Positions 22,370 through 32,939 of a stretch of DNA of 64,000 nt are shown here, piece by piece; the first letter of the stretch is position 1; the number at the start of each line of letters is the position of its first letter. Location: positions 409,001 to 473,000 of the forward strand of contig WPIO01000143.1 in the NCBI GenBank assembly GCA_009760855.2. Direction: 5' to 3'. The DNA comes from Cristatella mucedo. Lineage: Eukaryota; Bryozoa; Phylactolaemata; Cristatellidae. The position numbers were made by a program, and so were the translations under genes. Under the pieces are notes generated by a model. The model saw only the letters and a list, made by a program, of their open reading frames with translations, was not told the DNA's origin and ran no database searches.

Positions 22370-23268
22370 TCTATACGGATGACACTCAGTTGTACCTTTG
22401 CTTTGATCCCTCCCAACCTTCGAGCACCTCAAATTCCCTCAGCTCACTTGCTGCATGTATTGATGACATCCCCACATGGATGGCAGCCATTTTTCTAAAA
22501 CTAAACGATGATAAAACTAACTTACTAGTTATGGGAAAACCCAGAGTGATTCAGAAAGTGGAAAGGCTGACGCTCAAAATTGGCTGTGACAGCATATCTC
22601 CTGTTGAATCAGCTCGAAATCTAGGTGTCATGTCCCAAAGTGACCTCTCGTTAGACGACCACATCAGCTACACAGTCAAATCTTCCTACTTTCAGCTACA
22701 TAACATTGCTACGATTCGGGCTTGTTTAGATAAGTATACCATGTCTAAGTTGGTCTATGCATTCGTGACATCCCGTCTTTATTTCTGCAACTCGCCGCTT
22801 ACTGGCCTACCAGCATGTGCGATCAGGCGATTGCAGCTGGTGCAAAACTCTGCAGCTAGGCTTGTCTGTCGTGAGCGTCGCAGTTGCCATGTCACACCAC
22901 TTCTCGCCGACCTGCACTGGCTACCAGTCAAGCAACGGATTGACTTCAAGGTTTTGTCGCTCACTTTTAGGTCCCTTCATTCTATGGCTCCAGCCTATCT
23001 GTCAGATATACTACCCCATCAGGCCAAGCATCGTACCACCCGCTTTTCGGAATCCAACAGTCTAGAAATACCTCGTACAAACCTTAAATCCTTTGAAGAC
23101 CGTGCATTTAGTACGTATGCTCCCAAAGCCTGGAACTCACTCCCGACATGCGTCACAACATCCCCTTACTTTACCACATTTACAAAGAACTTAAAAACAC
23201 ACCTATTTAGAACAGCATTTAGTGGGTCCCTGATATTCGTCCATCATGTGCTTATGCGTGCTGACACT
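22370..23268 (+). mobile_element. LINE fragment truncated at both ends
   Basis: Main LINE family, starting within the YADD motif (YTDDTQLYLCF, the Ala of YADD replaced by Thr) and ending just after the stop region at about 23,268, where hAT sequence begins. The frame 22,390-23,325 is open and contains LHWLPVKQRIDFKVL and YAPKAWNSLP. The normal 3' tail is absent, so DNA was lost when or after the hAT arrived. Confidence 0.9.
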
Positions 23269-25539
23269 TTTTTGACTTTGACTTTTCAATCCGGCCCGCC
23301 AAAATCGTCCACGTTATCATTTTAAATTGAATTTTATTATAAAGACACCTCTGTAATTTTACCTAGCTGAAATTCCATCTTTCCCCAGCAGATGGCGCAC
23401 CCCGAAGACATTGACCCTTGAGTGTGATGAATTACGGTTTCTCTCTACTTCATTTTTTAGTTTTTTTACTTTCAGCCCTCCAGTAAAAATGAGCATACCA
23501 AAGAAAGGAAAAGTAGCTAGTGAGTGCCGAGTGTTTAAAAAAGAGTGGAAAACACAATATTTATTCACCAAATTCTAACCAACAGCTGTATGTCTGATAT
23601 GCCAAGAAACTGTAGCAGCTTTTAAAGAATACAACGACGGCCGTCATTTTGCCACAAAACAGGCTAACTACGCCAGTCAACAGTCTCCACAAGAACGGGC
23701 GGCTACAGATCAGAGATTGACGGCTAATTTGCAGACTCAGCCAAACCTCTTTCACAGACAAACTGCGATTCAAGAGTCAAGTACTAAGGCAAGTTTTCTG
23801 CTGGCATTTAAATTAGCAAAGGCCAGTAAGCCTTTCTCCAAAGGCAAACTTTTAAAAGAATGCATGGTTGAAACAGCAGGTCTTTTGTGTCTGGAGACCT
23901 GAGGCAAATTTGAAAAAATCCGCTTATTACACAGAACTGTGACTCGCAGTGTGGAATTCATTGACGAAGATATAGCCAGCAAATAAAATAAAAGGCAGAG
24001 TCTTTTAGGTTTTATTCACTAGCACTGGATGAAAGTAACGACTTAAAAGACACTGATCAGTTCCTTACGTTTATTCGAGGGATTAGCGACAGTTTTCAGA
24101 TCACAGAGTAACTTTTGACAATGGAGTCCGTGAAAGGAAAAGAAAAACGAGAGAAGAGGACTTGTATAACAAGGTGTCTGCTGTCATCGAGAGAATGAAG
24201 CTACCTTGGAGTAAACTCGCCAATGTCACCACAGATGGATTGCCAAATTTAACTGGGAAAGCGTTGGGCTGCTAAAAAGACTGCAGGAACAGGTAAAAGA
24301 AAAACATCCTGATCAGGATGTTATTTTCCTTCACTGCATCATTGAGCGGGAAGTTCTGTATGAGTCTATATTGCTGCTTAATCATGTCGTGAATCCAGTC
24401 GTAAAACTTGTTAACTTTATAAGAGCATGGGGACTTCAGCATCGTCAATTTATAGCGCTCGTGGAAGAAACCAATGCAGATCACCAGGACTTACTTTGCC
24501 ACACTCGTGTGCGCTGGCTGAGTTTTTGCAAAGTCTTTCAAAGAGAGGGGAGCAGAAGGAGGAGATCACTGCATTTTTGGAGTTAATGGGCATCCGAAGA
24601 ATTTCCTGAGCTAAGTGACAAGAACTGGGTTTGTGACTTTGCATTTGCTGTGGACATACTTTAGCACATGGATTGGCTGAACACCAAGCTACAGGGGAAA
24701 GATCAATTTGTGCATGACGTGTACACCAATGTTAGGGCCATCAAATCCAAGCTGACTCTTTTCTCCAGACTAATTTCAAGCAAATCTTTCACTCATTTCC
24801 CCACAATAGCCATGCAGACAGAGGCGACCCGAAATAACAGAGATTCAGCAAATTACTGGACGACTGCACTGAGAATTCCGCCGTCGTTACCGTGACTTTG
24901 AAAAATTGAAAAGTCACTACAGCTGGTGTATTGTCCCCTGTCACAAGACCCTGAAACAGCACCACAGGAGCTGCAGATGGAACTGATAGCTCTTCAGTCT
25001 GACTCTGTGTTGAAGGAGAAGCTCACCTCTCTTAAACTGAACGATTTGTGTGCTTCACTTAACAAAGCCACGTTTCCAAGCCTCCGGATGATGGTGCAGA
25101 AGACGCTGACGTTCTTCGGCTCAACCTATGTGTGTGTGAACAGACATTCAGCGTCATGAACATCAGCAAAGCCAGTCACAGATCCAAGTTAACTGATCAA
25201 CACCTCGGATCTATTTTGAGAATTGCCCCAACAAGTATATCGCCAGACACTGATGCGCTTGCAAAAACATGAGACCACAGCAATACTGTTCCCACTGAAA
25301 CTGAATGGGAGTTTATTACTACGTCATTAAATTAAGAAATTGATAAAACAATTTTAAAAATAAACTAGGCACAATGGTATTTTGTTGCCTGTTAAGGGCC
25401 AAATCCTTTCACGTAATGGTTTTTAGATTTAATTTATAATAGTTCGCACAAACACACCATTCTCCTATTCTGGCCCGGCCCCTCTTGCCAAGTTTTTGAA
25501 ACATATGTGGCCCGCGAGTAAAAATGTTCGCCCACCCTG
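23269..25539 (+). mobile_element. hAT transposon, copy 2 (GTF2IRD2-like transposase)
   Basis: Plus-strand partner of 11,553-13,818, differing by scattered substitutions. The same broken frames are visible: N-terminal CLICQETVAAFKEYNDGRHF at ~23,597-23,656, central TRVRWLSFCKVFQ at ~24,500-24,540, and a C-terminal SVMNISKASHRSKLTD block after a frameshift near 25,140. The 3' terminal repeat GTGGCCCGCGAGTAAAAATG ends in CCCACCCTG at 25,539. Several breaks are shared with copy 1, so both came from one already defective parent or from local duplication. Confidence 0.85.
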
Positions 25540-25640
25540 GCCTTAGAAACTACTTCAGCCCTAGTGTTCACTCCGGATACGATTTCCTCAGCAGTGTCAA
25601 AGCCTTGTTTTTTATCTTCCGCTAACTCCCAATCGATCAT
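25540..25640 (-). pseudogene. 5' fragment of a Polinton gene cut by hAT copy 2
   Basis: Minus-strand frame starting at the ATG at 25,640 (IDWELAEDKKQGFDTAEEIV). It is open up to the hAT edge at 25,539 and has no counterpart on the far side of that hAT, which is LINE. It is the likely start of the hydrophobic gene at 13,819-14,423; the two broken ends share a GCCTT-like remnant and are in the same phase. Confidence 0.5.
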
Positions 25641-25816
25641 TATTTTAGATTATTGGATTTTTGTTCCTGCTCAGTTCTCAAAGCTTTCGCAATCTTATTT
25701 ATTGCAGCTTTATTTAATGATACTTTCTCTCCGACCCCAATATTCTCAAATCGCACTCTGATTCTTTGACCGGACAGTAGTCTTCTCAACTGCTGCTTAC
25801 TAAGATTCAACTTCAT
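25640..25816 (-). CDS. Small basic Polinton protein, 58 residues
   Basis: Intact minus-strand frame from the ATG at 25,816 to the stop at 25,640, which touches the start codon of the next gene. The protein is basic (pattern LSKQQLRRLLSGQRIRV, then SLNKAAINKIAKAL). Repeats of the form L-(S/T)-K-x-Q...L..G are common in small core-like proteins next to minor capsid genes of Polintons and adintovirus-like elements. The assignment by pattern is tentative; role could be DNA condensation or scaffolding. Confidence 0.45.
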   Translation of the reverse strand: MKLNLSKQQLRRLLSGQRIRVRFENIGVGEKVSLNKAAINKIAKALRTEQEQKSNNLK

Positions 25817-25826
25817 TTTACATATA

Positions 25827-26680
25827 ATGGAACTAGTTACGAAAATCAATGGCTTGATATTCTCTGACTTAGATTGTAGTTCCAACAAAATTACTGCAAT
25901 AGGGACGCCTGTTGCAGATACAGATGCAAGAAATCTCTCATACGCTGTACGTTCTGACTTTAGCAATCAGCCGCTATCAAACGTCTCACCACCGTTTGCA
26001 TGTTTAGGTAATCTTGGTTCTTTGTCACCTAAAAGTGGTGCAAACGTGTTCTCTCAGTTGAACTGTGTGAACATCAGAGGCATATCTGGTAACTCCGCAG
26101 ATGGGACGGGATTTACAACTGCTAGGCCCTACAAACTAATTAACTATGGACTTCTGAGGTCAATGTCACAATTCTTTGCTGGTGTCTCTAAGGGAAATCT
26201 GGATCTTTTCAAAAAGGCCATCACTAATGTGCAAGACGCGAGATTAGTGATTAAACAATACGTGGACATTGCTGAACAGCAGTGCAGCATTAGATGCCTA
26301 ATGTTGACGAGTTTCCCGAGTTTGCTGGAACTTGGAAACTTTGGACCACAAGTTAACGGAAAATTACACAGAAACTTCATCTGTTCAAGTTACTCCTGTG
26401 GATATTCCAGTACATGATACAAAAGGCGCATAAGTAGAATTTGCTACTCTTATTCCCACATTTGTTCCTGGAAGTGTCTCTAACTGCGCTTTTGTATCTA
26501 ATGTGCTGTGTAGAAGCGATAAAAGTGCCGTATTTGTTGAACTGACTAGTGAGAGCACTTATGGTGTTCCTGGCACTTTGATGATGGTTGTTGAAATTGA
26601 TGGATCTTGCAGATTAACAATCTTGCTGCTGATAAATCTATAAGTTATGCGCAGTTTCTTATCAACATAGTATAGAAACG
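25827..26680 (+). pseudogene. Phage-tail-fibre-like gene 1
   Basis: Divergent from the small basic gene, with its ATG only 11 bases away. The frame 25,827-26,417 opens with FSDLDCSSNKITAIGTPVAD followed by DARNLSYAV, the tail-fibre repeat grammar (D-L-x-x-x-x-N-K-I-x-x-I-x-x-P-x-x-x-x-D-A), then a ~150-residue globular part. After a frameshift near 26,380 a C-terminal frame continues to about 26,640 with one stop. Confidence 0.65.
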
Positions 26681-26689
26681 TCGTTGAGC

Positions 26690-28320
26690 TACCGAAAGAA
26701 AGGAGCTGCGGCAAAACATTATATTCGAAGGACTGGGGATGTGCTTGCTGGGAATTTGAACATGAATGAAAACCTAATACAAAACTTAAGGGATCCTGTT
26801 GATCCTGGAGATTCCTTAAACAGAAATAAACATTGATAAATATTTTGTCACTAAAGTTTCTAGAAGAACAACAGCTGATGAAGATCTTGATATGAATGGT
26901 TACAGAGTGATATACAGGTCTTGCTAATCCTGTGAATCCCAGTGTGATGCCGCAACGAAATATTATGCCGATACGAAACTGCTATTAACTGGTGGAGAAG
27001 TTAGTAGAGCTTTAACTGTTCATGTATTGATTAATATTTCCGACCCTCCTTTTTCTATTACTGATGTGCCTAACAAAGAGTATATTTATTCCAACTTTGT
27101 AAGAACAACTGTAGGAACTTTAAGCGGTTCGCTGGATATGCAAGGAAACACAATTAGAAGGACATCCGATCCTGGTAATTCAAATAATGGAGTGAATTTA
27201 GGTTACCTAAACAGCAGGAGCGAAGGCAATGTTTCATTGGGAAAAATTTCTGGCGCCATCTCGTCAAATTCCAGGATTAGCGATATGGTCTATGTTATAG
27301 TTCCAAGTGGATTATTTGTAATTTGCACCTTCTATGAAAGATTGCCTATGAAAATTAAATTTTTGGCTCTTTACACGTGTGATAATAATCAAGGTGTTTG
27401 CATGCTGCCTTTGTTTTGGATTCTATCAAAAAAGTACTTCCTAGTGAATTGTTTAGACTCCCTTGGTTAAAAAGCAATCAAGTAAATTTTACTATCTTTA
27501 TAGCACTACAATAAATGTTAACAAGAAAGTTATTAACTTTAGAAGGGACGCTAGACTTTCAAAATAAAAAACTAATCAAGGTTGGCAATGCTGTGGATTC
27601 ATTGGGAGCAATCAGCAGAACGTTTTCTGATAATTTTTACTTAATGAAAGATTCAGACTTATTAATAAGAGGAGATTTGAGTGAAAACTCAGAATAACAT
27701 GTTGGTATATTTAATCCGAATGATGGAACAGATGGTGCAACATAACAATACCTCGATAACAAAATTTCGAAACTTGAAGTGATGTTTTTGGCGATTTAAA
27801 AATTCCTAGAATAATAAACGTTGGAGGATTTCTTGGTTTTACAAGGCTGAGTTTATCGATTACTTACTTGAGAAATAATTCTTCCGGCGGCCCTTAAGCT
27901 TTTAAAGAAATTCTATCTGCTTCTAATGTAACAAATATTGGTATTGACGATGATAATTCTCTTTCGAGATTAGGTGATGTGTTATATCAAAACCCATCTA
28001 TAAAAAAATATTTTTTAGATGATATTTAGGCTATGGCAGGCAAACTTCAACAGCGGGGAGCATTTCTTTTCAACTTTAATGATGGAGCTCAGTTTTTTGG
28101 AGTGATATAACAAGCAACAAGAAAACCAAGCCAAGGCGTTACTATATGTTTAAAAAAACCTTACAATTTTCTTGCGCGATTCAACATAACTCTAGCACAT
28201 CTTAAAGATGGCGATCAAACTTTGCCGATTGATTATTGCGAATGGAGTTTTGTGGACAGCTTAAATAAATTTGCCCCCACAAAAACGGACATATAGTATT
28301 TTAAGGTAATACAAAGCAAA
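26690..28320 (+). pseudogene. Phage-tail-fibre-like genes 2 and 3 (decayed array)
   Basis: At least three more repeat blocks occur in different plus frames: RRTGDVLAGNLNMNENLIQN near 26,725-26,790 followed by DPVDPGDSLNRN; a DEDLDMNGYRV remnant near 26,880 and DAATKYYAD near 26,950; and SGSLDMQGNTIRR with SDPGNSNNGVNLGYLN at 27,125-27,210. A new ATG at 27,515 starts TLEGTLDFQNKKLIKVGN, again the same grammar. C-terminal portions extend to ~28,300 with several stops. I infer two or three tandem fibre-like genes, all inactive. Confidence 0.6.
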
Positions 28321-28615
28321 ACGGTCGAAGGAACACACCCTAGAAAACAATAGTTACTCATTTAATTATGATCCTTTCCTGAAAACTCCCTATGTTTTTT
28401 ATCAAGATGAAAATACTGCCCGATTAGAAACAAACATTATGTATACCGTTATTATTTCTAAAACAACTCCAGGCCTGAATCTCAGAATCTCCAGTATTTA
28501 AAATTTCCAGTCTAACGATTCTTGTAAAAATTTCTTTGATTCCGTGAATCCTTCAAATAACCCAGAATCTAATGCTTTCTGTATCTTCTTTGTCGTTTCT
28601 ATTTTTTAGAGCTTT

Positions 28616-29430
28616 TTAAGCTTCCGACCTGATACATCCAATAGCTCCCATTTTTAAATCCTTTAGAAACTCTTCAAAAATGGAACCATCGTGGACTTTT
28701 GAAAAGATGCGAGACATCTTTGGGTCCGGGCAGGAACTCCTCAATGCTTTGTATTCAAACACTAGCCGCAGTGCCTCAAGCAACGAAGTCCTAATGTCTT
28801 CAATGCGGCCAATTGGGGAACACAAATCTTGCTAAATTGTTGACCTTGACGTTCTGGTAGCCCATCAGTGCACCTTGTTTCAATTTAAAACATTTCCATA
28901 CTAAAGCAAGTGTTTTATTGCGGAGCTGCAGATGGATCAGCAGATGAACTGCTTCAATAGAGGCCTTTTGGCGGGCACTTTTTCCATCTGCTATATCCGG
29001 AAGGATTGCATAAAACTCGTCTTTCACAATGCCGGGGATATCTGGTTTCATTCCTGATGCTGCTGAGATCACTTTTGATACAGTTGGTCGTTGGCTGGCA
29101 ATCCATGTAGTGTATCCAGCCATTTTGCCAGGTGTATCAAGGAGTAAGTCGACTTTGCTTCGGACAGTCGTTTCCAGGTCAGCAGTAACTTGCGTAACGC
29201 CAGCAGAAATTACTTTCTGCGCTTCAGCATCACATTCATCGAGGTATAATTTCTTTACTGAAGTGTCAGTCATTACTGAGATGTCAGAATCGAGTGTTTG
29301 CGCATCATAAGCCGTCATCCTTGATTTGACGAGGTAATTTACCTATGCCTTGAGTGCTGTTGCTGACGTCACAAGATTCGCATCGGTGATTTGTGCTGCT
29401 GCTGCAATTTCTTTATACAACGATAAAAAG
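28616..29430 (-). pseudogene. Polinton protein of unknown function
   Basis: Minus-strand frame 29,318-28,800 is open for 172 codons, is in phase with a further upstream segment beyond one stop near 29,345, and continues after a frameshift near 28,800 to 28,616. The N-terminal part is rich in Asp, Thr and Val (QTLDSDISVMTDTSVKKLYL), the middle is helical, and no domain is recognised. It lies between the fibre cluster and the polymerase and points the same way as the polymerase. Confidence 0.4.
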
Positions 29431-29589
29431 AACATACACACAAAGAAACGAATACTGTAAACAGCGATAAGTTAATTACATTGATGTTACAATCTGAACG
29501 CCTTGTTTTGTCTTGAGTTTCTTCTTCTTCCTGCTTTTGGCTTCGGCTAAAGTTGAGGTTAGTTTACCCTGACATCCATTACATTAGCC

Positions 29590-32160
29590 TATCGCAAGTG
29601 TCGCCGATCTAAAATGTCGAGATAAAGTGCTTCTAGATAAGGAATTAGTTTTTCGAGAGAATGCTTAATGGTGCGAGGATTCACACCTTTCATCTTTTGC
29701 TGACAAATCCTGAGTGCAAGATCCCTTGGTTGATCGCAAGTGAGAATTCTAGAGACGCCTATTCTATATAATTATGAAAATTTGTAATCAAGTTCTACAT
29801 CAGTGTCGCTATCAGTTTTACGATAAAACTCAGTCAACAACACGTCGTTCGACGTCTTCACATGTCTTGCCAAAGATCTGACACATGAAGGTTTTGTATA
29901 ATCCTCTGGAGAAACTATCTTTTTTCTTTCGTACCTAATCTTCTTTTCTGCACAAACGTCGATAAATAATTTTGACCAAGGTTGCTGATCAAATGTAAAT
30001 ACACGATGAAGCTTTGTGATGAGAAGACTCTGTCTAGCTAAGAACTCTGTAGGTATCTGTAGTGTCCAAGAAATGTGTGCTTTGGATTAAAGCCACATAT
30101 TAATTTTGGTGTTGGAATAGCTCCTGTATCAAAAGCTTCCTGATAAACCAAATATTTAGTTCGTTCGACAATCCTTGCACTGGCGCTGAGGGGGATAGTC
30201 TTTAAGCAAATCGTGGAAGTGGTCAGGATAGATAATATCGACTTCCATGAAAATACCTTGAGGGGCATCTGCCGGTAAATTAAAAGAGCCTTCACTACCA
30301 GCTGAGAATCATAACCTTTGAAGTTGTGGAAGAACACAGGCATTTTCCTGGTCCCCGTCACAAACCTGGCGGCAACCTTACTACTCCTATGCGCGGCGCC
30401 TCTAAACCTTTCTGACAAATGACATATCATATGAAATATCATATTCTACAGTAAGCTCTTCTGGTGGTCAATTTGAAAGGGTTCTCATTACCTTTGGAGA
30501 AGATCATTTTTGCGGATTCCAAAGTTCAATCAGTATCAAGCATTGCACTTTTGAGATCGTTTACTTGGTTGAACGGTGATTCTAACCATAGTGTAACACA
30601 ATCGAAAGATCCATTTAAAAATGCATAAACAACCTCTCCTTTCCAGTTAGCGATAACATATATAGCACCTAGACGAGGAGCCTGTAAAGTATCGGGCGGT
30701 CTTTGGAGTATTCTTTCTTTTGTGTTGAATAATTTACATAACATTTGTTAAACTTCCTTTTATTTTCACTCGTTACTACTTCTCCCCAAGAACCGTCGTA
30801 AAAAAACACAGTCCTTCAAAGCAAATGCGGCAAGTCTTAACACAAATGCTTTCAAAGTCAGCATAACAAACAAATGGTGATGAGATAAACCTAGAAAATG
30901 TACTGAACTTAAGTGTTGTATTTTCAGGGATTTGATAAGTGGTTGAATGGCCATTTGGTCCATTACATGAAGCTAGATGCAAACATAATGCCTTTGGAGA
31001 GAAATGTCGATCAAGGCACCTATGAAAGTATTATAAAGATCCCCCGCACTCTGAAGTACGACAGAACGCATTGAATTTTGTAATCAAAATGTAATGTTAA
31101 ATTTCTTTGTGTCTTACGAGGAGAAGATTAACATGTCGGTTCGCGATTTCTTTCCTCCGCTTTGCTGATTTTAACATTAGTGTGGGTCCTGTCTTTTCAT
31201 GATACTCGAAAACGTTTATACTTACATTCAGCAGCTTGCCAAGTCACTTAGTATCAACAACCTTTCGATCGAGCCAATCGAGACCAATGATAGAATCCTC
31301 TACACTTGCATATTTTATCTCTACATGTTCCTTTATGTCATTAATCTTTTGGGTATCACTTTCTCTTGGATTTAGAAATCTCAAAACACTCCACATAGCA
31401 CAATAGCTATCGGCGTTTTGTACATTAATACAACACTTTTTGCTTGAGGTTGTTTTTGGTGATCGGATATAACTAGAGCCTTTCCTAAGCACAACGTTGG
31501 CAATTACAAAAGTAAATGGAGATATTCCATTGATAACCAAACCAGAATAAATAAATCAATAAATAGAAGCTGATTTAACAGCCTCTTTTTGTATAGCGAC
31601 AGAAGAGCCTTGATGGCTATCAGCACCACTTGCAGCGAGCGGCGATAAAGGATCACCCACCGCAGGATTCGAACCCACGACCTCCGGCCGAGGTCGTAAA
31701 AAGCAACCACCTTACCTAGTGAGCAATTACGGCTCAACCAATAAAATTTCCTGCAGATACCTCGATAACTTCTCTCAACAGTTCATTCTGTTTCTCAACT
31801 ACTGTACGATAAGATTCTGTATGAACAGCAATTGTTCTTGGCGATGAAACAAAGCTCACATTATTTAATTTCAGTAGATGAGTTGACATATGAAGTTTAG
31901 ATGAGGTGTAGAGTCTGAATGAATTAAACTTGCATGCAATTTTGCTTAATTCAGTGGCATTAGAATCAATAACTTCTCTGAAAAAGTTATCCACTGATGT
32001 ACTGTCTTTGGGTCGTCTTTGTTTTCAATTCATACAATTCAATGTTAATATTTGCCCTATCCCTAGCTAGACGAAACAAGAACTCTTCTTCCTAGATGCT
32101 CGGGCGGGCGTAGTATCATCAATGTTCATTAACCTCCTTGCCTCAGTAAAAAATGAGTTT
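29590..32160 (-). pseudogene. Protein-primed family B DNA polymerase, internally deleted
   Basis: Replicative polymerase of the Polinton. N-terminal fragments lie at 31,994-31,737 and, beyond a SINE, 31,524-31,244 (SSYIRSPKTTSSKKCCINVQ). The first exonuclease motif is recognisable as CYADFESI near 30,860. Exonuclease II follows as FFHNFKGYDSQLVVKAL near 30,310-30,340. The frame then jumps to a late region (MEVDIIYPDHFHDLLKDYPP near 30,200-30,250), HYRYLQ near 30,060, and LLITKLHRVFTFDQQPWSK near 30,000-29,960. Palm motifs A, B and C (including the YxDTD site) are not found, so the catalytic core is deleted. Numerous stops and frameshifts are present. Confidence 0.8.
31525..31736 (-). mobile_element. 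SINE-B inserted in the polymerase gene
   Basis: Minus-strand tRNA-derived SINE. A tRNA-like head with a B box (complement of GGGTTCGAATCCTGCGGTGG) is followed by a body with GTGGTG/GTGATAGCC and TCGCTATACAAAAAGAGGCTG, ending in an AT-rich tail. It splits the N-terminal region of the polymerase. Confidence 0.85.
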
Positions 32161-32230
32161 CCATTCCTGGCAATACTAATTTCTATATAGCATTGAAAAA
32201 TCCTTTAATTCATTATAACCCCACTGGCGC

Positions 32231-32331
32231 TGTCATTTTTTCAAGTAATGCAGATCCGTGTTGTAGAGAAATCCCACTTCTGGGGTTTTACCAGCTGAGG
32301 GATCCCGTCTGCAAGCGAGCGCAAGTGAAAC
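32231..32331 (-). repeat. Polinton right terminal inverted repeat
   Basis: Reverse-complement partner of 7,040-7,140. The inner edge begins TGTCATTTTTTCAAGTAATG and the outer edge ends in GTGAAAC. It is followed directly by a SINE head. Confidence 0.85.
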
Positions 32332-32480
32332 GCCGAGCTGGTTTGGTCCAGTGGTTAAGGTGCTCGCTCCGACCACGGTCTGACTGGGGTCGTGGGCTCG
32401 AGCCCCGAGGCACATGTGAAGCGCCTGAATAGAGATTAAGTTCTCTTGGGGCGCTATATAAATGAATTATATTTTTTTAA
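32332..32480 (+). mobile_element. SINE-A, tRNA head with LINE-like tail
   Basis: The head GGTTTGGTCCAGTGGTTAAG carries an A-box-like start and GGGCTCGAGCCCC as a degenerate B box. The tail TGAAGCGCCTGAATAGAGAT and TAAGTTCTCTTGGGGCGC copies the 3' end of the LINE family here. Other copies are at 41,945-42,110, 42,405-42,520 and 45,525-45,660. Confidence 0.85.
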
Positions 32481-32939
32481 ACGAGTGCAAGTTTTCAAGC
32501 AGGATCTCCCATTTGGTAAAAGCCAAGGTGGGGGATATCCCTACAACAGCGAGAGCGTTGCCTGCAGTATGGATCGTACAGCGTCTTGCTAAATCAGCCT
32601 GTTTGTGACTGACGATGTTGCATTCAAGCCGAAGTCAAATAACAGGCATTAAATTGAGTCAACCTTGACATTTGAGCTGATTTGACCTCTAGGTGATTGA
32701 GCTGCACGAGAGTTCATGGGCGTTATGGCCGCTGTTGAACGGCTGTTCTCCTCCGCCGCTTTCAAATAGACTTTTCTACTCTATGGATATATACTTGCTT
32801 TTTAAACGTATGGGCTCGCTTCATCGCTGCCATAAAGCTGCTGCTGCTGATGGCATACCTGCGTGTATCGATGCTGCAATACAATTCGCTTGCCGCGGTT
32901 CTAAGGTTCAGAGAATCCAGACTTAGGTGAAGACTCACA
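32481..32939. other. No recognised feature
   Basis: Nothing supportable. The right half may be decayed LINE 5' sequence leading into the copy at 32,940. Confidence 0.35.

Larger units (their letters stand above)
7040..32331. mobile_element. Degraded Polinton/Maverick element
   Basis: A self-synthesising DNA transposon of virus ancestry, integrated and decayed. Its limits are ~100-bp inverted repeats at 7,040-7,140 and 32,231-32,331. Between them lie remnants of the hallmark set: rve integrase, protein-primed family B polymerase, FtsK/HerA-type packaging ATPase, adenain-like cysteine protease, single-jelly-roll penton and probable double-jelly-roll capsid protein. Removing later insertions (two hAT copies, five LINE segments, one SINE) leaves ~16.5 kb, a normal Polinton length. 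Unusual cargo includes tail-fibre-like genes and a YqaJ-like nuclease. Almost every gene has in-frame stops or frameshifts, and polymerase and ATPase lack essential motifs, so it is inactive. No 6-bp target duplication could be confirmed because the right edge abuts a SINE. Confidence 0.9.

Noticed and set aside
7040-32331. Tailed phage or bacterial contamination, suggested by tail-fibre-like motifs
   Set aside because: The block is bounded by Polinton inverted repeats, carries eukaryotic Polinton genes and contains LINE, SINE and hAT insertions of the same families as the flanks.
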